22,232 nucleotides of DNA from Lachnospiraceae bacterium (GTDB taxonomy: Bacteria; Bacillota; Clostridia; Lachnospirales; Lachnospiraceae), in the NCBI GenBank assembly GCA_015258095.1, contig JABZIV010000033.1, forward strand, positions 1-22,232. The letters run 5' to 3'. The notes under the pieces were generated by a model. That model was given only the letters and a program-made list of their open reading frames with translations, made no database searches and was not told where the DNA came from. This document shows, one piece after another, positions 6,689-13,810 of the stretch. Positions within the stretch are counted from its first letter, which is position 1; the number at the start of each line of letters is the position of its first letter. A program made the position numbers and the translations under genes.

Positions 6689-7843
6689 ATGGAAGACAGC
6701 AGAAAAGAAAAGAATGCGGAGCGGAAGGTGATTTTAACCGGAGATCGCCCGACAGGAAAGCTACACCTCGGGCACTATGTGGGGTCTTTGCAAAGACGTG
6801 TAGAATTGCAGAATTCGGGAGAATTTGACGAAATCAACATCCTGATTGCGGACGACCAGGCACTTACCGATAATTATGACAATCCGGAAAAGATTCGCGA
6901 TAACATTATAGAAGTGGCACTGGATTATCTTTCCGTAGGGATTGACCCGGAGAAAAGTACGATTTGTATCCAGTCCTGTTTACCTGCACTTCATGCCTTA
7001 TCGTTTTATTACCTGAATTTGGTTACTACGCAACGTTTGAGTCGGAATCCGACGGTAAAAGCCGAGATGAAGCAAAAAGGATATAGCGGGGAAAATGAAA
7101 ATGATAATGAAGCCGGTCTTCCCGCCGGATTCTTCACCTATCCTGTTTCCCAGGCTGCAGACATCACGGCGTTTAAGGCCACGACTGTTCCGGTTGGCGA
7201 AGACCAGCTCCCGATGATAGAGCAAACAAAGGAAATCGTGCGTCGTTTCAATCAGTTATATAACAGAGAAGTCTTACTGGAGCCGGAGATTCTTCTTCCG
7301 GAAAACAGTAGTCAAAGGAGACTTCCCGGTATCGACGGAAAGGCGAAGATGAGTAAGTCTCTCGGGAACGGCATCTATCTTTCCGATGACGAAGCCGATG
7401 TCAAAAAGAAAATTATGAGTATGTATACCGATCCGGGGCACATCAATATTACCGACCCGGGAAAGGTAGAAGGAAATACCGTATTTACCTACCTGGATGC
7501 CTTCTCCAGACCGGAGGATTTCCGGAATTTCCTGCCGGATTACGCTTCTTTGGAAGAAATGAAAGAACATTATCAAAGAGGCGGACTCGGGGATGTGAAG
7601 TGCAAGAAGTTCCTTTTAAAAGTGATGGAAGACAGACTCGCGCCTATTCGAGAGCGGAGAAAACAGTGGGAAAATCGGATACAGGATGTCTATGAAATCC
7701 TATATAACGGTACAGAGAAGGCAAAGCAAGTTACCAATGCTACCCTGGAAGAAGTTCGAGATGCCATGCGGATAAACTATTTTCAAGGAAATGCAATTGT
7801 TGGAGAATGGGAAAAATGGGTACATGGAAGTCGAGAGGACTGA
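6689..7843 (+). CDS. trpS: Tryptophan-tRNA ligase
   Basis: Class I aminoacyl-tRNA synthetase that charges tRNA-Trp. The 384-residue protein carries GDRPTGKLHLGHYVG with HLGH at 26-29, the tryptophan-pocket and dimer segment YPVSQAADI at 151-159, VPVGEDQLP at 168-175, and KMSKS at 220-224. It is longer than the roughly 330-residue Bacillus enzyme; the extra length includes an insertion around 126-146 (KGYSGENENDNEAG), as found in a clostridial subtype of TrpRS. No T-box leader is seen in the 121 bases upstream. The 3' end overlaps recU by 28 bases. Confidence 0.96.
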   Translation: MEDSRKEKNAERKVILTGDRPTGKLHLGHYVGSLQRRVELQNSGEFDEINILIADDQALTDNYDNPEKIRDNIIEVALDYLSVGIDPEKSTICIQSCLPALHALSFYYLNLVTTQRLSRNPTVKAEMKQKGYSGENENDNEAGLPAGFFTYPVSQAADITAFKATTVPVGEDQLPMIEQTKEIVRRFNQLYNREVLLEPEILLPENSSQRRLPGIDGKAKMSKSLGNGIYLSDDEADVKKKIMSMYTDPGHINITDPGKVEGNTVFTYLDAFSRPEDFRNFLPDYASLEEMKEHYQRGGLGDVKCKKFLLKVMEDRLAPIRERRKQWENRIQDVYEILYNGTEKAKQVTNATLEEVRDAMRINYFQGNAIVGEWEKWVHGSRED

Positions 7844-8358
7844 GAGGTTCTCTTCTGGAAGAAGAGTTAAACCGTACCATTGCCCTGTACCGGGAAAGGA
7901 ACCTTGCTCTGATTCAAAAGATTCCGACACCAATCACGCCGATAGAGCTCGATAAAAGACATAAACAGATTACCTTGGCTTATTTCGATCGGAAATCCAC
8001 TGTGGACTACGTAGGCGTTGTACAGGGGATTCCCGTTTGCTTTGATGCGAAAGAGTGTCACAAAGATTCCCTTCCTTTACAGAATCTCCATGCTCATCAG
8101 ATGGCGTTTATGCGTGATTTCATGAAACAGGGAGGAATCAGTTTTATCATTCTGTCTTTTACCGAGAGAGAGGAGATCTATTATGTTCCCTTGCGGGAAC
8201 TGGAGCGTTTTGTGAAAAGGATGGAAGAGGGAGGGAAGAAAAGCTTTCGTTATGACGAGTTGCAGTCCTCTTTCCCGATACAAAGGAAAAGAGACCTTCT
8301 GGTCCCTTTCCTGGAAGCTTTAAACCGGGATATACTCTATTTGAATGCTTCTTCTTAA
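7816..8358 (+). CDS. recU: Holliday junction resolvase RecU
   Basis: Firmicute Holliday-junction resolvase of the PD-(D/E)XK fold, active in recombination and chromosome segregation. I chose the ATG at 7816 (180 residues) over that at 7807, because GGAG at 7802-7805 is about 10 bases from it and the family begins with a similar TWxSRGLRG. Seen: SRGLRGSLLEEELN at 6-19, TPITPIELD at 39-46, STVDYVG at 61-67, FDAKE at 76-80 with catalytic Asp/Lys, LPLQNLHAHQ at 86-95 and GGISFIILSF. It overlaps trpS by 28 bases rather than pairing with a penicillin-binding protein gene as in Bacillus. Confidence 0.93.
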   Translation: MGTWKSRGLRGSLLEEELNRTIALYRERNLALIQKIPTPITPIELDKRHKQITLAYFDRKSTVDYVGVVQGIPVCFDAKECHKDSLPLQNLHAHQMAFMRDFMKQGGISFIILSFTEREEIYYVPLRELERFVKRMEEGGKKSFRYDELQSSFPIQRKRDLLVPFLEALNRDILYLNASS

Positions 8359-8360
8359 GG

Positions 8361-8460
8361 AAGATAATAGACAAATTAAGAAGAGACTGGATAAGTTATG
8401 AAGATAATAGCCAAGTTAAGAAATTTTAGATAAGTTGAAGAAATAGTAGACAAGGAAAAA
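8361..8460 (+). repeat. Five degenerate 20-base tandem repeats upstream of trkA
   Basis: The whole recU-trkA gap is built of about five units with a near-20-base period. The conserved cores are TAGACAAATT (8368), TGGATAAGTT (8388), TAGCCAAGTT (8408), TAGATAAGTT (8427) and TAGACAAGGA (8447), so the period is 20, 20, 19, 20. Units 1 and 3 match at 18 of 20 bases. Consensus core: TAGAYAAGTT. The last unit merges into the trkA Shine-Dalgarno. The period is not a multiple of 3 and the frames contain stops, so it is non-coding. A phased protein-binding array is possible; this is inference. Confidence 0.8.
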
Positions 8461-8462
8461 AG

Positions 8463-9863
8463 ATGAATATTATTGTTGTCGGTTGCGGTAAAGTCGGTTT
8501 AAATCTCGCAGATCAGTTAAACAAAGAAGGGCACAATATTACCATCGTAGATAACGATGAGAAAGAATTGCGTCATGCCGTAGATTTTCTGGATGTAATG
8601 GGAGTACACGGAAACGGAGCAATGCCGCAGACCCTTCGGGAAGCCGGTATCAGCGAGGCGGAAGTTCTGATTGCGGCAACCAATCAGGATGAAGTCAATA
8701 TGCTCTGTTGTTTGTTTGCCAAGAGAGAGGGGCATTGCAGTACGATTGCCAGGATTCGTGATCCGCAGTATACAACGGAGATTAAATATCTCCGAGATGA
8801 ACTGAATTTGGCAATGGTCATTAACCCGGAAATGGCAGCGGCAAGAGAGATTGAAAGACTGCTTCGTTTTCCTTCTGCAATCAAGATTGACAGCTTCTCC
8901 AGAGGAAGATTGGATTTGATTCGGGCGAAAGTTCCCGAGGACAGTAAACTGGTGGGCATTCCCTTCCATTCCTTACGGAGTACAATCGGTCTTGATGTTT
9001 TAGTCTGCTGTATCGAAAGAGGAGAGGAAGTACTCATTCCGAACGGTTTTGACTGTTTTATGGCAGGAGATGAAATCAGCTTTATTACTTCTCCGAAAGA
9101 TATTACCGATTTCTTCTTAAAGCTCGGTGTGCACTATACGCCGATTCGTGACTGTATGATCGTGGGTGGCGGAAGAGTCAGTTATTATATTGCAAAGTAT
9201 ATTGAAGACACGCATTTGAATCTGAAGCTGAAAATCATTGAAATTAATAAAGAGCGATGTGATTTTCTGGCAGAGGAATTTCCCAAATGCAGTATCATAA
9301 ATGGAACCGGCATCGACCAGGAGCTCTTGAAGAGAGAAGGTATTGAGAATACCGATGCTTTCTGTTCTTTAACCGGATTTGACGAAGAAAACATCATGCT
9401 TTCTCTCTATGCCGGTAAGCTTTCTAAAACCAGACTGATTACGAAAGTGAATCGTATTACCTTTGAAAATGTTATTAAAGAAATGAAACTCGGCTCCGTC
9501 ATCTATCCAAAACAAATTATTGCCGACAGTATTGTGCGCTATATACGAGCACTGGAAAACTCCAAGGGTTCCAATGTGGAAACCCTTTACAAGATTGCCG
9601 ACGGAAGGGCGGAAGCACTGGAATTCAGGGTGTTAAACGATCCCGATTTGATTAATAAACCGTTTTCGGATATGCAGTTTAAAGACGGGGTATTGATTTG
9701 CGGAATTATTCGAAATCACCGTGTCATCACACCGAACGGTTCGGATATGATGAAGATTGGAGACCGTGTTATTGTTGTGACGAAAAACACGGGATATAAC
9801 GACTTGAAAGATATCTTAAAGAAGCAGGTAGTGGAAGAGAGCGAGATGCTTTATGAACTTTAG
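8463..9863 (+). CDS. trkA: Trk potassium uptake system, peripheral NAD-binding subunit TrkA
   Basis: Cytoplasmic gating subunit of the Trk K+ uptake complex; it forms a ring on TrkH and responds to nucleotides. The 466-residue protein is a duplicated RCK type. The first Rossmann half has VVGCGKVGLNLAD at 5-17 and Asp30 at the end of strand 2; the second half begins near residue 231 with MIVGGGRVSYYIAKYIE. Each half has a C-terminal RCK_C part (for example the DLIRAKVPEDSKLVG region near 160). Its last 11 bases overlap the trkH start. The leader is a repeat array of unusual structure; no c-di-AMP riboswitch fits in the 104-base gap. Confidence 0.96.
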   Translation: MNIIVVGCGKVGLNLADQLNKEGHNITIVDNDEKELRHAVDFLDVMGVHGNGAMPQTLREAGISEAEVLIAATNQDEVNMLCCLFAKREGHCSTIARIRDPQYTTEIKYLRDELNLAMVINPEMAAAREIERLLRFPSAIKIDSFSRGRLDLIRAKVPEDSKLVGIPFHSLRSTIGLDVLVCCIERGEEVLIPNGFDCFMAGDEISFITSPKDITDFFLKLGVHYTPIRDCMIVGGGRVSYYIAKYIEDTHLNLKLKIIEINKERCDFLAEEFPKCSIINGTGIDQELLKREGIENTDAFCSLTGFDEENIMLSLYAGKLSKTRLITKVNRITFENVIKEMKLGSVIYPKQIIADSIVRYIRALENSKGSNVETLYKIADGRAEALEFRVLNDPDLINKPFSDMQFKDGVLICGIIRNHRVITPNGSDMMKIGDRVIVVTKNTGYNDLKDILKKQVVEESEMLYEL

Positions 9864-11301
9864 TATGATTATCTATATCCTGGCGTGGGTGTTGAAAATC
9901 GAAGGAATCAGTATGATTTTACCGCTCATTTGCTCCTTGCTTTATGGAGAAAATGATATTGCGCTTTGCTTCTTCTTTATCGGCTCTGCGGCAAACCTGT
10001 TGGGATATATTCTAACGGTAAACAAACCGAAAAAAATTGCATTTTATGCGAGAGAGGGCTTTGTTATTGTTGCAGCCTGCTGGGTAGTCCTGTCCTTGGT
10101 CGGTGCGCTTCCTTTCTTTATTTCCGGGAAAATGCCGAATTACATCGATGCGGTCTTCGAGATTGTTTCCGGCTTTACCACGACCGGTTCTTCCGTCCTC
10201 TCGGATGTAGAAGCACTGGGAAAAGGCCTATTGTTTTGGCGTTCTTTCTCCCACTGGATTGGCGGAATGGGCGTTCTTGTTCTGGTTCTAACGGTTTTAC
10301 CGCTCGGCGGCGGCTACAATATGCTGATCATGAAGGCGGAGTCCCCGGGACCGGAAGTATCCAAGATGGTACCGAGAGTGGCGGATACGGCGAAAGCTTT
10401 GTATAAAATATATTTCGTTATGACGATTATCATGATTGTTGTCTTCCTTTTGTCCGGTATGCCGCTTTTCGATTCGCTTTGTATCGGTTTCGGTACGGCA
10501 GGAACCGGAGGATTTGCCATTCGAAATTCAGGAATGGCGGATTACTCGATGGTCAGTCAGTTTCTTATAACCGTATTCATGATTCTGTTCGGGGTGAATT
10601 TTAACGTGTTTTACCTGATTCAGAAGAGAAAATTTGCGGATGCCTTTCATTGTGAAGAAGCAAGAGCGTATTTATTGATTATTTTTGCCAGCACCCTGTT
10701 TATCGCATTAAACATCTTTCAAAGTGTCGGAAAAGGCTTCTTATATGCCCTGCATCATGCTTTTTTTACCGTCGGAAGTATCATCACGACGACCGGATTT
10801 TCCACTTTGGATTTTGACAAATGGGCAGCGCCGTCACAGATGATTTTATTGTTTCTGATGATTTGCGGTGCCTGCGCAGGATCTACCGGTGGTGGACTGA
10901 AAGTTTCCAGATTATTGATTCTCCTGAAGAATCTGGCGAAAGAAATGCACTTGATCATTCATCCGGAAGCAATCAAGAAGGTTCGTCTGGAAGGGAAGAG
11001 TCTGGATAACAATGTGGTTCGCTCTGTGAGTACCTACCTCATAGCGTATTGCTTTATTTACATGATTTCCATATTTTTAATCAGTTTTGACGGCTATGAC
11101 TTTATGACCAATTTTTCAGCAGTTTCGGCAACGTTTAACAATATTGGTCCTGGTCTTGGAAAAGTTGGACCACTCGGCAATTTTTCCGTGTATTCCGATT
11201 TTTCTAAGCTGGTTATGATATTTGATATGCTTGCAGGACGTCTGGAAATCTTTCCCATGTTGATTTTATTCTCCGTAAAGACTTGGCGGAAGACGAATTA
11301 A
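9853..11301 (+). CDS. trkH: Trk potassium uptake system, membrane subunit TrkH
   Basis: Integral membrane K+ channel-like transporter that works with TrkA. The 482-residue protein has the four pore loops of the superfamily: TTTGSS at 109-114, GTAGTGGFA at 214-222, ITTTGFST at 311-318 and NNIGPGLG at 429-436. Between them are paired hydrophobic helices; a typical SHWIGGMGVLVL follows pore 1. The start overlaps trkA by 11 bases and no good separate Shine-Dalgarno is needed, consistent with coupled translation and fixed stoichiometry. The operon ends at a large hairpin 9 bases after the stop. Confidence 0.97.
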   Translation: MNFSMIIYILAWVLKIEGISMILPLICSLLYGENDIALCFFFIGSAANLLGYILTVNKPKKIAFYAREGFVIVAACWVVLSLVGALPFFISGKMPNYIDAVFEIVSGFTTTGSSVLSDVEALGKGLLFWRSFSHWIGGMGVLVLVLTVLPLGGGYNMLIMKAESPGPEVSKMVPRVADTAKALYKIYFVMTIIMIVVFLLSGMPLFDSLCIGFGTAGTGGFAIRNSGMADYSMVSQFLITVFMILFGVNFNVFYLIQKRKFADAFHCEEARAYLLIIFASTLFIALNIFQSVGKGFLYALHHAFFTVGSIITTTGFSTLDFDKWAAPSQMILLFLMICGACAGSTGGGLKVSRLLILLKNLAKEMHLIIHPEAIKKVRLEGKSLDNNVVRSVSTYLIAYCFIYMISIFLISFDGYDFMTNFSAVSATFNNIGPGLGKVGPLGNFSVYSDFSKLVMIFDMLAGRLEIFPMLILFSVKTWRKTN

Positions 11302-11309
11302 GAGAATTA

Positions 11310-11353
11310 CAACTATTCGCTAAACTCTTGTTTAACGAATAGTTGCTGCTTTT
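11310..11353 (+). terminator. Long hairpin after trkH, probable terminator
   Basis: CAACTATTCG (11310-11319) and TAAAC (11321-11325) pair with GTTTA (11330-11334) and CGAATAGTTG (11336-11345), giving 15 pairs with one internal mismatch and a TCTT loop. CTGCTTTT follows, a short and interrupted T-tract. It probably ends trkAH transcripts, though with so weak a tail it could also act as an RNA-stability element. Confidence 0.7.
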
Positions 11354-11370
11354 GAAAAAAGGAATAGATA

Positions 11371-12462
11371 ATGGGTCTTACTTATCATGAAGAACTGGAT
11401 AAAAAGAATACGTTAAAGCTAAGGGAACTGCAAAAAAGTCTGCCCTCCTTTTGCAGTTCTTTTTTCCGTGGAATCGACCAAATTACCTCATCTCGAACCA
11501 AGATTGCCTATGCTTACGATCTGAAAGTGTTTTTCGGCTATCTCATGGAAGAATTGAAGATTCATCCTTCTATCGACGATTTTCAACTAAAGGACGTGGA
11601 GAACTTAACGGTTCCTGAACTGGAAGAATACATGGAGTTCTTAAAATACAGAACAAAACAGAAAATAACAAAAGACGGTGTGCAGGAAACGGTGGATATT
11701 CTCAATCACAATAAAAGTATAAAGCGGAAGATTTCTTCCTTAAAAAGCTTTTATAACTATCTCTACAAAACCGGGATGATAACACAGAACAAAGCCTCTC
11801 TTCTCTCCCTTCCCAAACTCTCTCAGGAAGAGATAATTCGTATGGATGAGGGGGAGATTGCCCAGTTCCTGGATGAAGTGGAAAATGGTTCTTCTTTAAG
11901 TAAAAAAGAGCGAGAATTTCATGAGAAAAACACGGTACGAGACCTTGCCATGATGCAATTAATGCTGGGAACCGGTATCCGTGTCTCAGAATGTGTCGGG
12001 CTGAATATTACGGATCTGGATTTCCAGAATAATGGGATTCGTATCCATCGTAAAGGAGGAAAGGAAGTTACTGTTTATTTTTCCGATGAAGTGGAGGAAG
12101 GACTACGTGCATATCTTTCTGAAAGAAAACAAAAGATAGCTGCACCGGGACATGAAAATGCGCTCTTTCTCTCTATGCAGAACAAACGGATCGCTGTGCG
12201 TTCTGTAGAAAAGATGGTAAAAAAATACGCAACGCGAGTAACTCCCCTAAAACATATTACACCGCATAAACTGCGCAGCAGTTACGGAACAAATCTGTAT
12301 AAAGAGACAGGAGATATCTATCTGGTCGCGGATGTACTTGGACATAGTGATGTCAATACGACGAAGAAACACTATGCCGCTTTGGAGGAAGAAAGACGCC
12401 GGAGTGTCCGAAATCTGGTGCGATTACGAAAAGAAGAAGGAGAAACCGACCAGGAAGTATAA
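11371..12462 (+). CDS. Xer-type tyrosine recombinase, chromosomal
   Basis: Site-specific recombinase of the XerC/XerD (phage-integrase) family; the likely role is chromosome dimer resolution. The 363-residue protein has an N-terminal SAM-like core-binding domain (about 25-145) and a C-terminal catalytic domain with all catalytic residues: Arg204 in GTGIRVSE, Lys228 in HRKGGK, His299 and Arg302 in HKLRSSYGT, His325 in GHSD, and nucleophile Tyr335 in KKHYAA. It is about 60 residues longer than standard XerC/D, with extra charged sequence at 95-110 and 170-188. AAAGGA precedes the ATG. No att-like repeats, excisionase or phage genes flank it, so I favour a housekeeping Xer over a mobile integrase. 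Confidence 0.88.
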   Translation: MGLTYHEELDKKNTLKLRELQKSLPSFCSSFFRGIDQITSSRTKIAYAYDLKVFFGYLMEELKIHPSIDDFQLKDVENLTVPELEEYMEFLKYRTKQKITKDGVQETVDILNHNKSIKRKISSLKSFYNYLYKTGMITQNKASLLSLPKLSQEEIIRMDEGEIAQFLDEVENGSSLSKKEREFHEKNTVRDLAMMQLMLGTGIRVSECVGLNITDLDFQNNGIRIHRKGGKEVTVYFSDEVEEGLRAYLSERKQKIAAPGHENALFLSMQNKRIAVRSVEKMVKKYATRVTPLKHITPHKLRSSYGTNLYKETGDIYLVADVLGHSDVNTTKKHYAALEEERRRSVRNLVRLRKEEGETDQEV

Positions 12463-12518
12463 AAAAGCATAAGAATACAAGAAGGAACGAATATGGTTCG
12501 CAAGAGGCTCGTTATCTA

Positions 12519-12920
12519 TCAAAAGAAGGAGGTGTTTTCTTCGTTCCAACGTCCTTCTTCTTTATATTTTTTCACTCTTCGTTGATACGTTCTGAGCCTG
12601 ACTCCGGCATATTCTGCCGTTTCTTTGCTGCGGTGCTCCTTATTAAAACAAAAAACGTCACATACTTTTTTTGTGCTGCCGTAATCTCGCTTTTTTCCGG
12701 CTGCACGCTTCAATTTATCCAGAGAAAACTCCATAGAAAGTATAGGGTCTTCATTTTTTCCTTCCTTTAAACTGAAACGCATACCGTACTTTCGAACGAC
12801 AGAATTCAATTCTTGTATCTCTTCCCGTATTCTTCCCAACTCTTCCTCATCCGTAACGGAGAGAGAAAGATGCTCTGTCAGGAAGCTGCCGAGACCGGTT
12901 TCAGACCACTTTTTCAGCAT
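12519..12920 (-). CDS. Hypothetical protein coupled to lexA, probable C-terminal HTH
   Basis: I do not recognise this 133-residue protein. The N-terminal part (about 1-47) looks helical and acidic, with a likely coiled segment at 24-46. The C-terminal part (about 96-125) reads RSKETAEYAGVRLRTYQRRV plus a basic helix, a plausible helix-turn-helix of the resolvase/transposase-like DNA-binding type. Two Cys (87 and 91) lie just before it. The ATG lies one base after the lexA TGA and has only a weak AGG upstream, so translation should be coupled to lexA. Expression would therefore be SOS-controlled through the operator at 13706-13719. Function unknown; a DNA-binding accessory of the SOS response is one inference. 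Confidence 0.75.
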   Translation of the reverse strand: MLKKWSETGLGSFLTEHLSLSVTDEEELGRIREEIQELNSVVRKYGMRFSLKEGKNEDPILSMEFSLDKLKRAAGKKRDYGSTKKVCDVFCFNKEHRSKETAEYAGVRLRTYQRRVKKYKEEGRWNEENTSFF

Positions 12921-12921
12921 A

Positions 12922-13671
12922 TCACAGACCTAAGCGAATCAAGCCAACCGCTTTACCGAGAATCGTGCAGTCAGGAACAATAATCGGATCCATCGAATCA
13001 TTCTCAGGCTGTAAACGAATATGCCCCTCTTCTTTATAAAATCGCTTTACTGTAGCGCTATCGTCCACGAGTGCGACAACAACTTCGCCCTGATTACAGG
13101 TATTCTGCTTCGCTACAATCAGGTAATCGCCATGAAAAATACCGATATTAATCATAGAATCCCCTTTCACTTTCAGGATAAAGCTCTCCTGGTTCGGCAG
13201 TAAGTGTACCGGAAAGGGAATCGATCCCGTAATATTCTCTTCTGCAAAGATGGGGGTACCGGCCGCCACGGTTCCGACAATCGGTAATGAAGTGAGTTCT
13301 TCTTGGATGGTATCTTCTGTTCGTTCCGTATCGGTATGTGCATCCGTAAAGCCGTCTTCTTTCTGTTCTTTCTGTGCCTCCTCTTGGCTCTCTTCCGCAC
13401 GAACGGCCTTATGCTCCAGAGACAGACCCTCCCTGTTCAAAATCTCAATAGCACGCGGATGTGCCGGATCCTTTCGAATCAAGCCCAGCTTTTCTAAATC
13501 ATTGAGATAAGTGAATACGCTGGAAGTTGATTTTAAGCCTACTTTAGCGCAAATATCACGCACAGAAGGAGGATAATTCCTCTTCTGCACGTGATCTTTT
13601 ATGTACTCGTATATTTCTTCCTGCTTTTTTGTTAACTTGTTGATATTATATTCTTTTTTGGGTCTTCCCAT
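12922..13671 (-). CDS. lexA: SOS repressor LexA with extended linker
   Basis: Transcriptional repressor of DNA-damage genes, inactivated by RecA-stimulated self-cleavage. The N-terminal winged HTH is at about 11-72 (TKKQEEIYEYIKDHV, then PPSVRDICAKVGLKSTSSV). The C-terminal S24 peptidase domain has the Ala137-Gly138 cleavage bond in VGTVAAGTP, catalytic Ser172 in GDSM and Lys209 in TVKRFY. The protein is 249 residues versus about 205 in Bacillus; the extra length is an acidic, Gln/Glu/Thr-rich linker at roughly 82-127. The first residues MGRPKK resemble an AT-hook core. GGAGG lies 5 bases before the ATG. A LexA operator lies upstream, so it represses itself. Confidence 0.97.
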   Translation of the reverse strand: MGRPKKEYNINKLTKKQEEIYEYIKDHVQKRNYPPSVRDICAKVGLKSTSSVFTYLNDLEKLGLIRKDPAHPRAIEILNREGLSLEHKAVRAEESQEEAQKEQKEDGFTDAHTDTERTEDTIQEELTSLPIVGTVAAGTPIFAEENITGSIPFPVHLLPNQESFILKVKGDSMINIGIFHGDYLIVAKQNTCNQGEVVVALVDDSATVKRFYKEEGHIRLQPENDSMDPIIVPDCTILGKAVGLIRLGL

Positions 13672-13705
13672 CCTATCCTCCGGAAAATTTTATGAAATCT
13701 TTGCA

Positions 13706-13719
13706 AGAACTTTTGTTCT
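13706..13719 (-). promoter_or_regulatory. LexA operator (SOS box) of lexA
   Basis: AGAACTTTTGTTCT contains the perfect Gram-positive LexA half-sites GAAC and GTTC separated by four bases. It lies 35 bases before the lexA start codon and a few bases downstream of the -10 element, so bound LexA would block initiation. It is the only GAAC-N4-GTTC site I found in the window. Confidence 0.88.
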
Positions 13720-13724
13720 TCTGT

Positions 13725-13753
13725 AGTATAACACAGAACATCTATTTTGCAAA
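13725..13753 (-). promoter_or_regulatory. lexA promoter
   Basis: On the - strand: -35 TTTGCA/TTGCAA (13747-13753), spacer of 16-17, and -10 TATACT (13725-13730; 5 of 6 consensus bases). Initiation falls at about 13718, inside the SOS box, consistent with autorepression. Confidence 0.7.
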
Positions 13754-13810
13754 CACCTGTACGTTCATTATTTTTCTGAAAGATAGGAAGGATGGTAATT
13801 TTCTACTGCT

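Noticed and set aside
8361..8460. Small CRISPR array
   Set aside because: The units are contiguous with no unique spacers of the usual 26-40 bases, are degenerate, and no cas genes are near.
8359..8462. c-di-AMP (ydaO) riboswitch before the K+ uptake genes
   Set aside because: The gap is only 104 bases, filled with AT-rich tandem repeats, and none of the long-range helices of that riboswitch are visible.
11371..12462. Integrase marking a mobile element
   Set aside because: The flanks are housekeeping genes (trkH, lexA), there are no tRNA target, direct repeats or cargo genes, and its codon style resembles the neighbours.
12484..12500. Second LexA box (GAAC ... GTTC) near the convergent junction
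   Set aside because: The half-sites are separated by seven bases rather than four and no promoter is near.
13250..13510. Open frames on the + strand across lexA
   Set aside because: They are antisense shadows of the lexA linker region, without Shine-Dalgarno or recognisable protein sequence.
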